Origin: Lactobacillus colini
Lineage (GTDB): Bacteria > Bacillota > Bacilli > Lactobacillales > Lactobacillaceae
Length of the DNA stretch: 64,000 nt
Direction: 5' to 3'
Assembly (NCBI RefSeq): GCF_017874575.1
Contig: NZ_JAGGLU010000007.1
Location: 47,754-111,753 of the forward strand
The position numbers were made by a program, and so were the translations under genes. The notes below the pieces were generated by a model, which worked only from the letters and a program-made list of their open reading frames with translations, was not told the DNA's origin and did no database searches. Below, one piece after another: positions 32,741-43,592 of this stretch (positions are counted from its first letter, which is position 1; every line of letters begins with the position of its first letter).

Positions 32741-35125
32741 TTATTTTTCTATAGATGCTTGTAAAGTAGCGCTATTATCAGCTTCATGCTTTACAATTAC
32801 AACTGCCTTACCTGAGAATAAGCTAACTTCACCTGTCGAAATATCATGATCCACAGGATTACCATTACCTACTCCAATGATGTGACCATTGGTACTGGTT
32901 ATCCTTATTCTATCAACTGCATCAGGCACTAAGTTACCATTTTTATCTAGCGCACTAAGCTCAAAAATAGTAGTAGTGATTCCAACATAGCGAGCTGTGA
33001 TTTGAACAGAGTTAGTTTTATTGCTAGTTATCCTTTTATCGGTTGCAACTAATTCACCTGATTTAAATCCTCTAGCTTCTAGCTCTCCTGATTGATATCT
33101 AACATTCCAATTGCTTTCACAATCAACTACTTTTTGTTTTCCTAGGCTTTGACCATTTATAAGCAATTCAACTTCGTCCATATTACTGAAGATACGGACA
33201 TTAACCTTACCATTAAGAATCTCTAAGTCATCTTTATTCCAACTAGTTGCTAAATGAATGACAGGCTTATCTATCCAATGAGCTTGATAATAGTAATAGT
33301 AATCTTTAGGCAATCCGCCTAAATCGCTGATACCGAATTGTGAACTGATTGCTGGCCAGCCAAATGGAGACGGCTCACCATAATAATCAAATCCAGTCCA
33401 TAAGAACACCCCGCCCATATAACTATGTGAGTTAAGATAATCCATTACCGTTTCTGGATGGGCAGTTCCTCCAACTCCAGGGTCTCCTGGCTTTCTCTTG
33501 CCTGGGAGTACCATCGAATACATTGATCCTAAGTTATTGCATTGTGCCAAGTCACCATTATCTTTATAAATTCCACGAGTTGAGAAGTATGACGCATTTT
33601 CAGTACTCATCATTGGCAAATCGGGATGATTTTTGTGAATAATTTCTGCTCCATTGCCCATTACACCGGCTTCAGGATAATTTACACCCAAGACATCATA
33701 ATATTTAAGGTAGTCGTCATTTACCTCACCTTCAGGATTAAGCAATTCTGCAGAAACTAATATCGTTCCTGGATGAAGTGACCTAATTAAGCTGGTAACC
33801 TTTTTAGCGGACCGCTTGGCAAACTCAGTATTACCTGAAATTTCTTCATTTGCTACTGACCAAAAGGCTAAGCTTGCGTGACTTCTGCTCTTTTTCACCA
33901 TCTTCTCTAAATCTGATAATCGCCATGGTGTTGCTTCAAGTAGTCGGTTCTCATCCATTAGAATAATTCCTAACTGATCACAAGCATTAAGTAGTTCTTT
34001 TGATGCAAAATGATGTGAGCTACGTAAGGCATTAATTCCCATCTCTTTCAAAGTTTTGATCTTATAATTAACAATATCTTGATTTAGGGCTACACCTACA
34101 CCAGCAAAGTCTTGATGCTCACAAACTCCATGCAATTGATATGGCTTATTGTTTAAAATAAATCCACCCATATCATATGAAACTAGGCGAATACCGAATC
34201 TTTGGCTAAGTTCATCCCCATCAATACTTAACTCAGCTTGGTACAAGTTAGGTTCTTCTGGACTCCATAACTTAGGATTATCAATTGTAATAATCTTAGA
34301 AAAATGTTGCTTACCTTGTGGTTGGACTAGAACTTCATGGAACTTGACTTCCTTATCTTGGTTAATCCTTAGTGTAGGAGCAACTTTAACTTTCTCAGCA
34401 GAATTATTTTTCACTGAAAAGTTAATCTTAACCTCCGCTGGATTAGAGATTGCTAAAGTCTGAAAATAAAAAGAATCTCTTTCAATATGGACAGGACTAA
34501 CTTCCTCAAGCCAAACATTCTTATAGATGCCAGCTCCTTCATACCACCATCCCTCAGCACCAGTAGTTGTATCAACTCTAACTAAGACAACATTTAATCC
34601 TTCGTCATCAAATTTAATTAATCCTGTAACATCAAGATCAATCTCAGTATAACCACTCTCATTATGCCCAAGATATGCTCCATTCATCCAGATATCAGCT
34701 GAATGCATAATTCCGTCAAAATGTAAGATATATTCCTTATCTCCGTCTTTAGTTAAAGTAAAAGTTCGACGATAATAAGCAACATTATCTTCCTTAGAAC
34801 CATTCATTACTAGTGAAGGATTATTTTTATAAGGAGTTCTTCTCTTCCAATCATCAGGAAGGTCTACCTTCTCCCAGCCATCGCCCAACTCATCTAGAAT
34901 TTGTGTACCTGCTAAGTTACGTAGACCAACATTTTCATCCCCTTGCGCAATCAATTTAAGAAAATGATGTCCACCCATACCAATTGGAACATTCTCTCCT
35001 GCTTCACTTGATAATGTAGAAGTTAAGCTGCCTAACGCAAATGACTTTCTAGATAGAGTATTAGGCTTAGACAATTCACCTAAATGAAAACTCCAATTAT
35101 CGTTTAAATTAATATTTTTTCTCAT
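32741..35125 (-). CDS. GH2 beta-galactosidase/beta-glucuronidase-type enzyme
   Basis: This 794-residue cytoplasmic glycosidase has the GH2 sugar-binding jellyroll (1 to about 190), an immunoglobulin-like domain, a TIM barrel with acid/base E427 in SVANEEIS and nucleophile E509 in MSTENASYF, and a C-terminal DUF4982 and invasin-like beta region. No signal peptide is present. The family includes beta-galactosidases, beta-glucuronidases and beta-mannosidases. The DUF4982 group is usually annotated as beta-galactosidase, but a glucuronidase would fit a Rha-GlcA-Gal glycan. It is divergent from an AraC gene, with a cre site and a short palindrome between them. Confidence 0.88.
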   Translation of the reverse strand: MRKNINLNDNWSFHLGELSKPNTLSRKSFALGSLTSTLSSEAGENVPIGMGGHHFLKLIAQGDENVGLRNLAGTQILDELGDGWEKVDLPDDWKRRTPYKNNPSLVMNGSKEDNVAYYRRTFTLTKDGDKEYILHFDGIMHSADIWMNGAYLGHNESGYTEIDLDVTGLIKFDDEGLNVVLVRVDTTTGAEGWWYEGAGIYKNVWLEEVSPVHIERDSFYFQTLAISNPAEVKINFSVKNNSAEKVKVAPTLRINQDKEVKFHEVLVQPQGKQHFSKIITIDNPKLWSPEEPNLYQAELSIDGDELSQRFGIRLVSYDMGGFILNNKPYQLHGVCEHQDFAGVGVALNQDIVNYKIKTLKEMGINALRSSHHFASKELLNACDQLGIILMDENRLLEATPWRLSDLEKMVKKSRSHASLAFWSVANEEISGNTEFAKRSAKKVTSLIRSLHPGTILVSAELLNPEGEVNDDYLKYYDVLGVNYPEAGVMGNGAEIIHKNHPDLPMMSTENASYFSTRGIYKDNGDLAQCNNLGSMYSMVLPGKRKPGDPGVGGTAHPETVMDYLNSHSYMGGVFLWTGFDYYGEPSPFGWPAISSQFGISDLGGLPKDYYYYYQAHWIDKPVIHLATSWNKDDLEILNGKVNVRIFSNMDEVELLINGQSLGKQKVVDCESNWNVRYQSGELEARGFKSGELVATDKRITSNKTNSVQITARYVGITTTIFELSALDKNGNLVPDAVDRIRITSTNGHIIGVGNGNPVDHDISTGEVSLFSGKAVVIVKHEADNSATLQASIEK

Positions 35126-35168
35126 ATTATCACCATCAGTAAATTTATCTTTTTCTTTACATTAAATA

Positions 35169-35193
35169 TTGTAAGCGCTAACTACCAATGGTA
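35169..35193. promoter_or_regulatory. cre site and small palindrome in the GH2-AraC intergenic region
   Basis: TTGTAAGCGCTAACTA (35169-35184) fits the cre consensus at 15 of 16 positions. TACCAATGGTA (35183-35193) is a perfect 4-bp-arm palindrome overlapping it. It lies 44-68 bases before the GH2 start. Confidence 0.6.
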
Positions 35194-35250
35194 AGATGAT
35201 GTTAATAAGCTATTTTCTAACAAAATTAGTGATTTTGAGGTAATGAAATA

Positions 35251-36372
35251 ATGCAATCTTATGTCTCCTGCCGCGATATTCAGCAGTATCTAAATAACTA
35301 TTATGAAAAAACAAAAAAAACCGCATCTCTATATGATGCAGTCTTTGGGCTATATCAGCAGCGACAGTTTCACAATTTAAAAAATAAACAATTACCTTCT
35401 TCTAATAATCTACAAGATCAATTAATAAATTCCTTGTTAGACTTAAAACTAGATATGTTACCTATGGTTACCAAACCATCCCAATTAGACAAAAATGTAT
35501 CTGAGAATTACTTTATGTTTAATAAAAAAGATGCCCGAATAATGCTTCAATTTCATCATGAAAAAACTAACATGCATTATCATGATTACTTTGAAATAAA
35601 TATTGTTTTAAAAGGTCAGATGAAATTCACTTGTCAAAATGAAACCCAAATAATTAAAGAAAATTCTTTAGTTATTATCAGTCCACTAGCCCACCATAAA
35701 ATTGAAATTATTGATGATAGTCAGGTCATCTGTATTGCAATTAAAAAGAGCACCTTCGATAATAACTTCTTTAGCCTATTGAAAAACGATAACCTGTTGT
35801 CTAAGTTTTTTAGTAATAATCTCTACTCTTCGAGTTATAACTTTCTTTTATTTCACATCCAAACTGATGAGTTATTAATTAGGACACTACAGCGCATTGT
35901 AGATGAATCCTATTCTGATAGCCCCTATGCAAACGAAATTTGTTGCAACTATATTTCTATACTATTGTCGTATATTCTTCGCGATTTGAGTAATTCAACA
36001 TATAATCATCCTAAAAATAATTTTCTACCTAATAAAATCGCTGCCATTATTAATCTAATTAAATTTCAATCCAATTCAGTTAATCTTGATTTTTTATCTA
36101 AAAATTATGGCTATGACAAAGCTTATCTAGGTAAACTAATTAAACAAAATACCGGTCACTCTTTTAACTATCTTCGAAATTATTATCGGATTCAAAATAG
36201 TCGTCGCCTATTAGAATTCTCAGACAAGAGTATTGCAATTATTAGTCAAGAAGTTGGTTATAATTCACCTAATCACTTCGAACGCTGCTTTCAAAAATTT
36301 ATGGGCACTTCTCCAATTAAATATCGCCAGCAATCACTAAAAAGCCAAATGTCTTATACAAAAAGTACATAG
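35251..36372 (+). CDS. AraC-family regulator
   Basis: This is a 373-residue regulator with an N-terminal extension, a cupin-like region (HHEKTNMHYHDYFEINIVLK, residues about 108-127) and a C-terminal AraC double helix-turn-helix (NYGYDKAYLGKLIKQNTG and YNSPNHFERCFQKFMGTSPIKYRQQ). It resembles the AraC protein at 21.6-22.6 kb in layout. It is divergent from the GH2 gene and likely activates that gene. No copy of the 12-base motif is found beside it. Confidence 0.9.
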   Translation: MQSYVSCRDIQQYLNNYYEKTKKTASLYDAVFGLYQQRQFHNLKNKQLPSSNNLQDQLINSLLDLKLDMLPMVTKPSQLDKNVSENYFMFNKKDARIMLQFHHEKTNMHYHDYFEINIVLKGQMKFTCQNETQIIKENSLVIISPLAHHKIEIIDDSQVICIAIKKSTFDNNFFSLLKNDNLLSKFFSNNLYSSSYNFLLFHIQTDELLIRTLQRIVDESYSDSPYANEICCNYISILLSYILRDLSNSTYNHPKNNFLPNKIAAIINLIKFQSNSVNLDFLSKNYGYDKAYLGKLIKQNTGHSFNYLRNYYRIQNSRRLLEFSDKSIAIISQEVGYNSPNHFERCFQKFMGTSPIKYRQQSLKSQMSYTKST

Positions 36373-36388
36373 ATATATTCCAATTAAA

Positions 36389-36411
36389 AACAGGAAGCCA
36401 AGCTTCCTGTT
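36389..36411. terminator. Bidirectional hairpin between AraC and yhaM
   Basis: AACAGGAAGC (36389-36398) and GCTTCCTGTT (36402-36411) are perfectly paired with a 3-base loop. Ts follow better on the minus strand, so it mainly ends the yhaM transcript. Confidence 0.8.
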
Positions 36412-36419
36412 GAATATCT

Positions 36420-37400
36420 TTATTCTAATTTTTTAAAATTATCTAAATTATTATCATGCTTAGGACGATAAAAGCGCCGATTATCCTTTGAGCGGACCAT
36501 CTCTGAAAACTCTCCTGGCACAGTATGTTGCAAGGCATTAGTAATCGCATAAACAGTCGCATCTAAGTCATCAATCTTATGCAATAATTCAGCTTCTAAG
36601 GTTGCAGGTCTTCTAGCTGCGCCATATTCTGGCAAGCCATGATGAGAAATTACCATATGTCGCAAAAGCAATATATCCTCACTATGGGCATCAATATTCA
36701 ATTCGTCAGCCGCCAAGACAATTTCTTCATCTATCAATACTAAATGGCCAATTAAGTTACCTTCTGCAGTATACTTAGTTGCTACCGGCCCTGTCATTTC
36801 ATATACCTTACCCATGTCATGCAAGATGCATCCCGCATAAAGAAGCTCACGATTAACTTGAGGATAATTGTTAGCAATAGCTTCCGCATCTTTCAACATA
36901 GTTGCAGTATGAAAGGCTAGGCCGTTTTTTACTGCATGGTGGTTTGACTTGCCAGCTGGAAAGGAAAAGAACTGTCTTTCAAACTTATGCAATAAATATT
37001 TAACAACTCTCTTCCAGTTAGGATTAGCTATCTGATCTACCTTCTGATTAATTTCATTCTTTAAATCAGATACGGGAATCGGGGCAGAATTTACAAACTC
37101 ACTCATATCATATCCTTCCTCAGGTCCGACTAACCGCATACTATAAATTCTAATCTGCGGATGGTCTTGATACTCCTCGCGCCTTCCATTCACCTCAACT
37201 AAGCTTCCAACCTTAAATAATTCCGCATCGCTTGCGCTAGCATTCCAGTAATTACCACGTATTACACCACTACTATCAGAGAAATACAACATTAAATATT
37301 GCTTACCATTTCTGCTTGGTCGCAATTGTGCATCTTTCAACATAACGACAATATCCATTTCTTCGCCGTCGTTATAATCAAGGAGCTTTTTATTTATCAT
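36420..37400 (-). CDS. yhaM: 3'-5' exoribonuclease YhaM
   Basis: This 326-residue metal-dependent nuclease degrades RNA, and in vitro also single-stranded DNA, from the 3' end. An N-terminal OB domain (residues about 14-90, PSRNGKQYLMLYFSD) is followed by an HD domain with HHAVKNGLAFHTATML and the metal motif CILHDMGKVYEM (HD at about 193-194). Length is normal (about 315). Its start overlaps the yhaN stop by 4 bases, so the yhaO-yhaN-yhaM order and coupling known from Bacillus are kept. Confidence 0.95.
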   Translation of the reverse strand: MINKKLLDYNDGEEMDIVVMLKDAQLRPSRNGKQYLMLYFSDSSGVIRGNYWNASASDAELFKVGSLVEVNGRREEYQDHPQIRIYSMRLVGPEEGYDMSEFVNSAPIPVSDLKNEINQKVDQIANPNWKRVVKYLLHKFERQFFSFPAGKSNHHAVKNGLAFHTATMLKDAEAIANNYPQVNRELLYAGCILHDMGKVYEMTGPVATKYTAEGNLIGHLVLIDEEIVLAADELNIDAHSEDILLLRHMVISHHGLPEYGAARRPATLEAELLHKIDDLDATVYAITNALQHTVPGEFSEMVRSKDNRRFYRPKHDNNLDNFKKLE

Positions 37401-39841
37401 TTTGCTTCCCCTTTCTCTGTTAATCGTAATGCCTCATTACCTAACGACTCAGCCAATTCTTCTCTTTGTGTAAAAATAATAACCTGCACTTTACTACTTA
37501 AACCCTTCAATAATTGCACAATATACTTGGTCCTCTGATTGTCAAAGTTAACAAACGCATCGTCAATCAGAATCGGCAAACTGATCTTATCTGCCACTTG
37601 TTCAACAAAGGCCAATTTCAAGGCAAAGTAAAGTTGCTCGCTAGTCCCTCGTGATAAATATTGAATATCGTATTTTCTTTTAGTTTTAGTAATGACCTTA
37701 ATCTTTTCATCAACTTCTAGATCAAGATACCTTCCGCCTGTAAGCAGCTTAAAGTATTCCTTAGCGCTCTTAATCATCTTGGGAAAGCGACCATTTGAAG
37801 CTAAGTCTAAGCTTACTGCAATCCAGCGAGCAGCAGTTAAGTTAGCTAGATACTGGATACTTCTTTCACGCAGCTGTGACTTTAAATTAGCTAGGGCTTG
37901 TTTTTCATCAAAGACTAAACTTGAATCAGCAAGTTGAGCCATTTCAGCCTTGAGTCGTGCTATTTGTTCTTGCAAATTGTTCAAATCAGCTTGCTTATTA
38001 GCTAATTCATTATTAACTTGTTTTTGCTTCTGCATAAAATTAGCTTCATTAGGAGCCAATTGCTTTAATTGTTCTAAGTCATCTTTTAGGCTATTTTGCA
38101 GAGTAGCCACATGTATTTGTAACTTTTCTTGTTCCTTTACTCGATTATAAAGTTCTCTAAATTCTTCCAAGTTAGCAACTTTATTTTTAACATAAATTTT
38201 ATTTAACTTGACCTGATCAGTATTAATTTCATCTTTAAGCTGATTTTGCTGCAGTTTTATATCTTGTAAATGTTGCTTGGCTTGGTTAAAGTTATCAATT
38301 TTATTTTGAACTTGACCAAGAATTGGAACTATTTGACTAACTGAATCAACACTATATCCTGCATTAAGCAACTTTTGAGCAACTTCTTGCAAATTACTTT
38401 CTAGACTGTTTTGACTGCTTTGATTATTAGCTAATTCTTGCTGCTTACTTTGTATATGAATCATCTGGTTAATAGCCTCATTATAGTCAAAGTTATCTAG
38501 GCTTAATTGATACTTTTCTTTAAAAGCTTGTACTTCATCATTTTGCTTATGCAAATTATACCAATTTAACCCCAGCATCCCTGCTCCTATTGCACTAAGT
38601 AAGATACTTATTGGGTTAACAAGCCAACTTAATAACAAGCCTAAGATAATCAATATAATGCCAATAACATTTAAATTCTGCATTTTATTAGTTGCTTGTT
38701 CTCTGGCTTGCTTTTTTGCTTTTTGATAATCATCTTTTAATTCTTGGAGCTGAGTTTCAGACATTACTAGCAGTTTAAATGCCTCAGGTTGATAAGCTTG
38801 TAATTGATCCAATTCATTTTGTAAGGCCGTAGTCTTTTGACTTATCTGCTTTAATTCTGCTTCCCACTGCAAGACTTGGGCTTTTTGATTAACTATATCT
38901 TGTAAACTTAAATCTTGGTCACCTAAAGTTACTGTAATTTGATCGAATTGCTGGATTAACTTTTGCAAGGATACATTTAAGTTCTTTAACTCTAATTCTA
39001 ATGTCTGCGCCTTATCAAAGTCTACTTGTGAAAAGGCTATTTGCCTTAATTGCTTTTTTAGGTTTTGGTAATCACGATAATTAGTTATCTGCTGCTTTAG
39101 AGTGTTCATCTTTTGAACTTGCTCTTCCACTTGCGCTAGGGAATTTTTTACTGCTTGCTTTTGCACTTCCAAATTTTGTCTTTGCTGGTCTAATTGGTGG
39201 TATTGTTCAAATTCTTGACTAGCAGCACTAACTTTATCTGTTTGCTTATCAATTTCCTTTAGTAATTTATTTATTTCAGGATTGCGACCAGTCTTTTTAA
39301 AGAGCTCGCTAGCTTGCTTATCGAAGTCATCCCGCAAGTCCAGCAGCTTACTGCTTTCAGCAGCTCCTAAGAAATAGATCCTCTCCATTAACTGCTCTTG
39401 ACTTAAACTAGTAATTTCACGCAGGGTGTCTTGATTGAAGATGAAGCTATCAACATAAAACTTAGGTCCGATATTTTGAATCTTTTCAAAAAATACTTCT
39501 TCTGGAACTTGCTGGCCATTCAAGCTAACGGTTAAGACACCTTTTTTGGAATCACCTTTGACATATAGACGCTTTAAAATATATTCATCAGTTCCATCTT
39601 CAAAAGTTAAACTTCCGCCCATCGGACTAACCCTTGCAAGGGGATTATAATCTTCAAAGTATGGTGCTGTCTTATTATTACGTAAATAAAAGCCAAACAT
39701 TACCTGCTTAATAAAGGCTACTGTAGTACTCTTCCCTGCTTCATTAGCTCCTTGAAAAACCGTCAGACTATCCTTCAAGTTAAAACTAACATTATTCAAC
39801 TTACCAAAATGAATAATATCAATCTTAGTTAATTTCATCAT
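37397..39841 (-). CDS. yhaN: YhaN, SbcC/Rad50-like ATPase with membrane hairpin
   Basis: This 814-residue SMC/Rad50-like protein probably works with YhaO in DNA end processing. The Walker A motif GANEAGKST is at residues about 33-41, followed by long coiled coils rich in Gln and Leu. A hydrophobic hairpin at about 390-435 (IILIILGLLLSWLV) is also found in Bacillus YhaN. The signature and Walker B motifs (LSRGTSEQLYFALKLAF, LPILIDDAFVNFD) are near the C-terminus. It overlaps yhaO by 17 bases. Confidence 0.92.
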   Translation of the reverse strand: MMKLTKIDIIHFGKLNNVSFNLKDSLTVFQGANEAGKSTTVAFIKQVMFGFYLRNNKTAPYFEDYNPLARVSPMGGSLTFEDGTDEYILKRLYVKGDSKKGVLTVSLNGQQVPEEVFFEKIQNIGPKFYVDSFIFNQDTLREITSLSQEQLMERIYFLGAAESSKLLDLRDDFDKQASELFKKTGRNPEINKLLKEIDKQTDKVSAASQEFEQYHQLDQQRQNLEVQKQAVKNSLAQVEEQVQKMNTLKQQITNYRDYQNLKKQLRQIAFSQVDFDKAQTLELELKNLNVSLQKLIQQFDQITVTLGDQDLSLQDIVNQKAQVLQWEAELKQISQKTTALQNELDQLQAYQPEAFKLLVMSETQLQELKDDYQKAKKQAREQATNKMQNLNVIGIILIILGLLLSWLVNPISILLSAIGAGMLGLNWYNLHKQNDEVQAFKEKYQLSLDNFDYNEAINQMIHIQSKQQELANNQSSQNSLESNLQEVAQKLLNAGYSVDSVSQIVPILGQVQNKIDNFNQAKQHLQDIKLQQNQLKDEINTDQVKLNKIYVKNKVANLEEFRELYNRVKEQEKLQIHVATLQNSLKDDLEQLKQLAPNEANFMQKQKQVNNELANKQADLNNLQEQIARLKAEMAQLADSSLVFDEKQALANLKSQLRERSIQYLANLTAARWIAVSLDLASNGRFPKMIKSAKEYFKLLTGGRYLDLEVDEKIKVITKTKRKYDIQYLSRGTSEQLYFALKLAFVEQVADKISLPILIDDAFVNFDNQRTKYIVQLLKGLSSKVQVIIFTQREELAESLGNEALRLTEKGEAK

Positions 39842-41042
39842 TTAATTCCTTTAATTTTTGTCCTAATTTGACTTGAGTCAAGCTTTTTACCTCTTCGACA
39901 AAGTTATCATCTTGCATCATATCAGCAAGCCAATCATCTTTTTTGGCTAAGCTTTGCCCCAAAGTTAATATCTCTGACTTATTTAATACCTGTTTTTGAG
40001 CCTGGTTAAAGGCTGCTTGATCGCTTTTATTGAGAGATAAATTCTCATCTGCGTGTAACTTAATGCGCACTAATAAGGAATTATTATTCAATTTACGCGA
40101 AATTTCTTCCAAAGCCTCACTTTCCTGTAAGAAGTCGGCTTCTTTCTCAGTCAAAAAATCACTACCATAGATATTAATTCCCCAAAGGCTACGCTTTTGC
40201 ATTTCAGCATTTAGTTTAGCAGCAATCTGCTCAATTAAATCACTAAGTGCCAATTCTTGCTGCAGATTGAACTTAGCTTCATGCCATTCAATTGGTGCAG
40301 TTGCTATAAAACTAATCTGCGCTTGCTTAGTTTTTTCATTGACTTCAATCAAATCAAATCCCTTAGCACCCTGTTCATTAATGTGGCGGCCTTGAAGATT
40401 ACCACTATAAGCAATCAAAGGATGCTCACTTAAGACTTGCCGGTGATGGATATGCCCAAGGGCAAAATAATCATAGTTAAGGTTCTTTAATTCACTTAAA
40501 GTAAAAGGTGCATAAACATTATGGCCTTTTTGCATCTTCTCTCCGGCATGCATTAGACCTATATTGTACTTTCCTGTTACTTTTATTGGGAATTGGGCTG
40601 CCATATCTTGTTCAATGTGATTTTCACGATAAGAGAACCCATGCACCACATATTCGAAGTTAGATTTAGTTTTAAAATTGGCAGATTCAATCTTCTGATC
40701 TTGACCCAATAACTTGAAATAGGTACTGTTTACCAAAAGCATTTCCTCTGGATTCAGATAATCATGATTACCCAAAATCATTACTACTTGGATTTCATGA
40801 TCTACTAATCTCCTAAGCTGCTGGACCAAGAATACTTGGCTCTTGGGACTAGGATGAATGGAATCAAAAGTATCCCCTGCAATTAAAAATAAGTCTACCT
40901 GTTCATCAATTGCGTAATCAACGCTTCTCTTAAAAGAGATCTCAGTAGTCTGTTTGATTTGTTCAAATTGCTTAGATGGCAAAAAAGATAGCCCCAAAAA
41001 AGGACTATCTAAATGTGCATCAGAAAGATGGATAAATTTCAT
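39825..41042 (-). CDS. yhaO: YhaO, SbcD/Mre11-like DNA repair exonuclease
   Basis: This 405-residue metallophosphoesterase has the Mre11-type motifs FIHLSDAHLDSPF (residues 3-15), LIAGDTFD, MILGNHDYL and LGHIHHRQ. It is the nuclease partner of the YhaN ATPase. Stop and start overlaps with yhaN and a 2-base gap to the upstream yheA gene point to one translation-coupled operon. Confidence 0.93.
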   Translation of the reverse strand: MKFIHLSDAHLDSPFLGLSFLPSKQFEQIKQTTEISFKRSVDYAIDEQVDLFLIAGDTFDSIHPSPKSQVFLVQQLRRLVDHEIQVVMILGNHDYLNPEEMLLVNSTYFKLLGQDQKIESANFKTKSNFEYVVHGFSYRENHIEQDMAAQFPIKVTGKYNIGLMHAGEKMQKGHNVYAPFTLSELKNLNYDYFALGHIHHRQVLSEHPLIAYSGNLQGRHINEQGAKGFDLIEVNEKTKQAQISFIATAPIEWHEAKFNLQQELALSDLIEQIAAKLNAEMQKRSLWGINIYGSDFLTEKEADFLQESEALEEISRKLNNNSLLVRIKLHADENLSLNKSDQAAFNQAQKQVLNKSEILTLGQSLAKKDDWLADMMQDDNFVEEVKSLTQVKLGQKLKELNDEIN

Positions 41043-41044
41043 AA

Positions 41045-41404
41045 TTACTTATCTTCCAACTTTAAATTATCATATAAATCTGTCAATGGCTTAGTGAAGG
41101 CTTGTTGAACTTCATTGATTACTTGAAAGACTGCTTGTTCCTTGGTAATCATATCTTTCAAATATTCATTAGCTTCAACTTCCTCGTTGATTTGCTGATA
41201 TTCTTTTTTTAGTTCTTCAGAAAGAGGTTGTCCACTTTGTTGAGCAGACATAATCTTGCCTTGTAATTCATCCATACGATGGTAAAGATCCATGCTAGCG
41301 GAATCTTGCTTCATACTTGCAATCGAAGCCTCAAGAGCCTTATATTGATCAATTTGCTTCAAGTCGTTAGCTAATTGGTTAGCGGTGTCATAAATATTTA
41401 CCAT
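41045..41404 (-). CDS. YheA/YlbF-family protein (UPF0342)
   Basis: This 119-residue all-helical, charged protein belongs to the UPF0342/YlbF-YmcA-like family ([20 protein letters not shown] near the start, [13 protein letters not shown] in the middle). Family members bind other proteins in RNA processing or competence control in Bacillus, but the role of this branch is unknown. It is placed between the PBP1A gene and yhaO, as commonly in lactobacilli. Confidence 0.88.
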   Translation of the reverse strand: MVNIYDTANQLANDLKQIDQYKALEASIASMKQDSASMDLYHRMDELQGKIMSAQQSGQPLSEELKKEYQQINEEVEANEYLKDMITKEQAVFQVINEVQQAFTKPLTDLYDNLKLEDK

Positions 41405-41430
41405 AAATATTCTCCTCGTATTTACATAGA

Positions 41431-43488
41431 TTAGTGGTCAAATAGACCTTTAATACTATTATACCATTCATTAAGCTTGCTACCGGCATTACCGAAGCCT
41501 TTTTGTATATTTTCTTGAACATTATCAAGCCAGTTGGAGTTAGCACCAGTTTCAGTAGAAATCTGTTGCGCACTCTTAACCTTAAATTGGGTCTTAGGGG
41601 TATATGGTAAGATGCCTTCCATCTCTGACTTATAGAGATGAGTAATACCTGTTTCAGAAATTCCCGGCATAAAATGCTGCCGATCAGTCTTATCAAACCC
41701 TACCCAGGTTGCTACTACAATATCAGGAGTATAACCAACGATCCATTGATCCTTAGTACCAAAGCCATAACTATCAGGCACTTCCGTTGATCCTGTCTTA
41801 CCAGCCACACTATAGCCAGCAGGCTGAGCAGTAGTAGCTGTCCCGTTTGTGAAGACACCAAGCATCATTGAAGTCATTTCTTTAGCTGTATCAGATGAAA
41901 TAATTCGATGATTACCAGTATCATTATTCTCTGCAATTACCTTACCACTGGCATCAGTTATTTTAGTAATGCAATAAGATTGGTTAGGCAGATTACCATC
42001 ATTGGCGAAGGCAGAATAAGCACGAGCCATTTGCAGCGGCGATACCCCTGTTGAAAGACCGCCCAGAGCTAAGGCTAAGTTATGGTCTTTTTTAGATACT
42101 TTGATACCGAAGTTCTCAACTGATTGGACACCCTTATTAACTCCGATCTTGTCTAATAGCCATACTGCTGGGACATTCTTACTCTGGGCTAAGGCAGTAT
42201 ACATACTGATCTTGTCAGAATATTGGTTATCAACATTGTGCGGCTCATAGCCATTCTTGCCAAACTTCTGCAATTTATTAGAAAGTTCAGAATCATAATT
42301 ATAACCATTCTGCAGTGCAGGAGTATACACAGCTAGGGGCTTCATAGTAGATCCTGGTTGACGCTTCATCTGGGTTGCACGATTGTAACCCCTAAAGACA
42401 TGCTCACCACGCCCACCAACAATAGCAGTTATAGCACCAGTCTTAGGATCCATTGCTACGCTAGCTCCTTGTGTCTTAGTACCATCTGTACTATTAGCTG
42501 GGAAGTTCCAATCTTCATTAAAGCTATTCTGCATTGCAGTTTGATAATTTTGATCTAGAGTAGTATAAATCTTTAAGCCCTTGTTCATTACGTCTTCTTC
42601 TTTGATGCCATAACGATCAATTGCTTCATTAACCACAGTATCAAAGAAATATGGATAGCGATAGCCATCATTTTGAGTGAAAGTATTACGAAGAACTAGT
42701 TGAGTTGACTTAGCATTATCGGCTTGAGCTTGGCTAATCTTATGGTTATCGACCATTAAGCCTAAGACAACATTTCTTCTATTGGTTGCATTTTCTAAAT
42801 GGTCGGCAGGATTATAAGCGCTGGGATTCTTGAGCATACCAGCCAGCGTAGCCGCTTCGCCTAGAGTAACATCAGCAGCATCTTTACCAAAGTAACGCTT
42901 GGAGGCATCTTGAACTCCCCAAACGCCATTACCAAAATAAGCGTTATTCAAATACATCGTAAGAATATCTTTTTTGGAATAAACGTGATTAATCTCAATA
43001 GCAAAAAATAGTTCTTCTAACTTTCTAGAAAAAGTTTGTTGTTGCGTCAAGAGTGCATTCTTAGCTAACTGTTGGGTCAAAGTTGAACCTCCACCAACAA
43101 TTCCATGGTGAATAACCCCCATAATCGCAGCTCTCGCCATCCCCTTAACACTAAATCCAGGGTTATGGTAAAAAGTCCTATCTTCTGTTGAAATAACTGC
43201 CTTTTGAATATAAGGTGAAATTTTATTTAATTCAACAAAAGTTCCCTTTTGCGAATAGAGCGTACCAGCTTTTTGACCTTTGTTATCATAGATTACGGTA
43301 GTGGTAGCTAGTGATGCTTTTAAATTACCAATGTTTGAAGTTTTTACCTTAACGGTATAATAAGTACAAACAAATAAAAACATACTCAAAATAATCAAAA
43401 TTAACCAACGCAAAATTTGAAAGCGATGATTAAAATTCTTGATAGCAGCAAATACTTGTTGCTTAAAATTTTGATTTTTGGGATGCAT
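41431..43488 (-). CDS. Penicillin-binding protein 1A (bifunctional class A PBP)
   Basis: This 685-residue membrane-anchored peptidoglycan synthase has a cytoplasmic tail of about 22 residues, one transmembrane helix ([19 protein letters not shown], about 23-42), a GT51 glycosyltransferase domain with [13 protein letters not shown] and [12 protein letters not shown], and a transpeptidase domain with S380 in PGSTMKPL, a SKN motif and KTGST. The C-terminus is a short polar tail. It is the upstream gene of the yheA-yhaO-yhaN-yhaM run and divergent from the RluA gene. Confidence 0.93.
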   Translation of the reverse strand: MHPKNQNFKQQVFAAIKNFNHRFQILRWLILIILSMFLFVCTYYTVKVKTSNIGNLKASLATTTVIYDNKGQKAGTLYSQKGTFVELNKISPYIQKAVISTEDRTFYHNPGFSVKGMARAAIMGVIHHGIVGGGSTLTQQLAKNALLTQQQTFSRKLEELFFAIEINHVYSKKDILTMYLNNAYFGNGVWGVQDASKRYFGKDAADVTLGEAATLAGMLKNPSAYNPADHLENATNRRNVVLGLMVDNHKISQAQADNAKSTQLVLRNTFTQNDGYRYPYFFDTVVNEAIDRYGIKEEDVMNKGLKIYTTLDQNYQTAMQNSFNEDWNFPANSTDGTKTQGASVAMDPKTGAITAIVGGRGEHVFRGYNRATQMKRQPGSTMKPLAVYTPALQNGYNYDSELSNKLQKFGKNGYEPHNVDNQYSDKISMYTALAQSKNVPAVWLLDKIGVNKGVQSVENFGIKVSKKDHNLALALGGLSTGVSPLQMARAYSAFANDGNLPNQSYCITKITDASGKVIAENNDTGNHRIISSDTAKEMTSMMLGVFTNGTATTAQPAGYSVAGKTGSTEVPDSYGFGTKDQWIVGYTPDIVVATWVGFDKTDRQHFMPGISETGITHLYKSEMEGILPYTPKTQFKVKSAQQISTETGANSNWLDNVQENIQKGFGNAGSKLNEWYNSIKGLFDH

Positions 43489-43592
43489 TCATTAAACTTC
43501 CTTTTTCAATAAACATTATGTTAGTTATTCTAACATAATAGCCTAACTAACAAGATGATTAATATTTTTAGTTTCAAATAAGAGAGATCACA

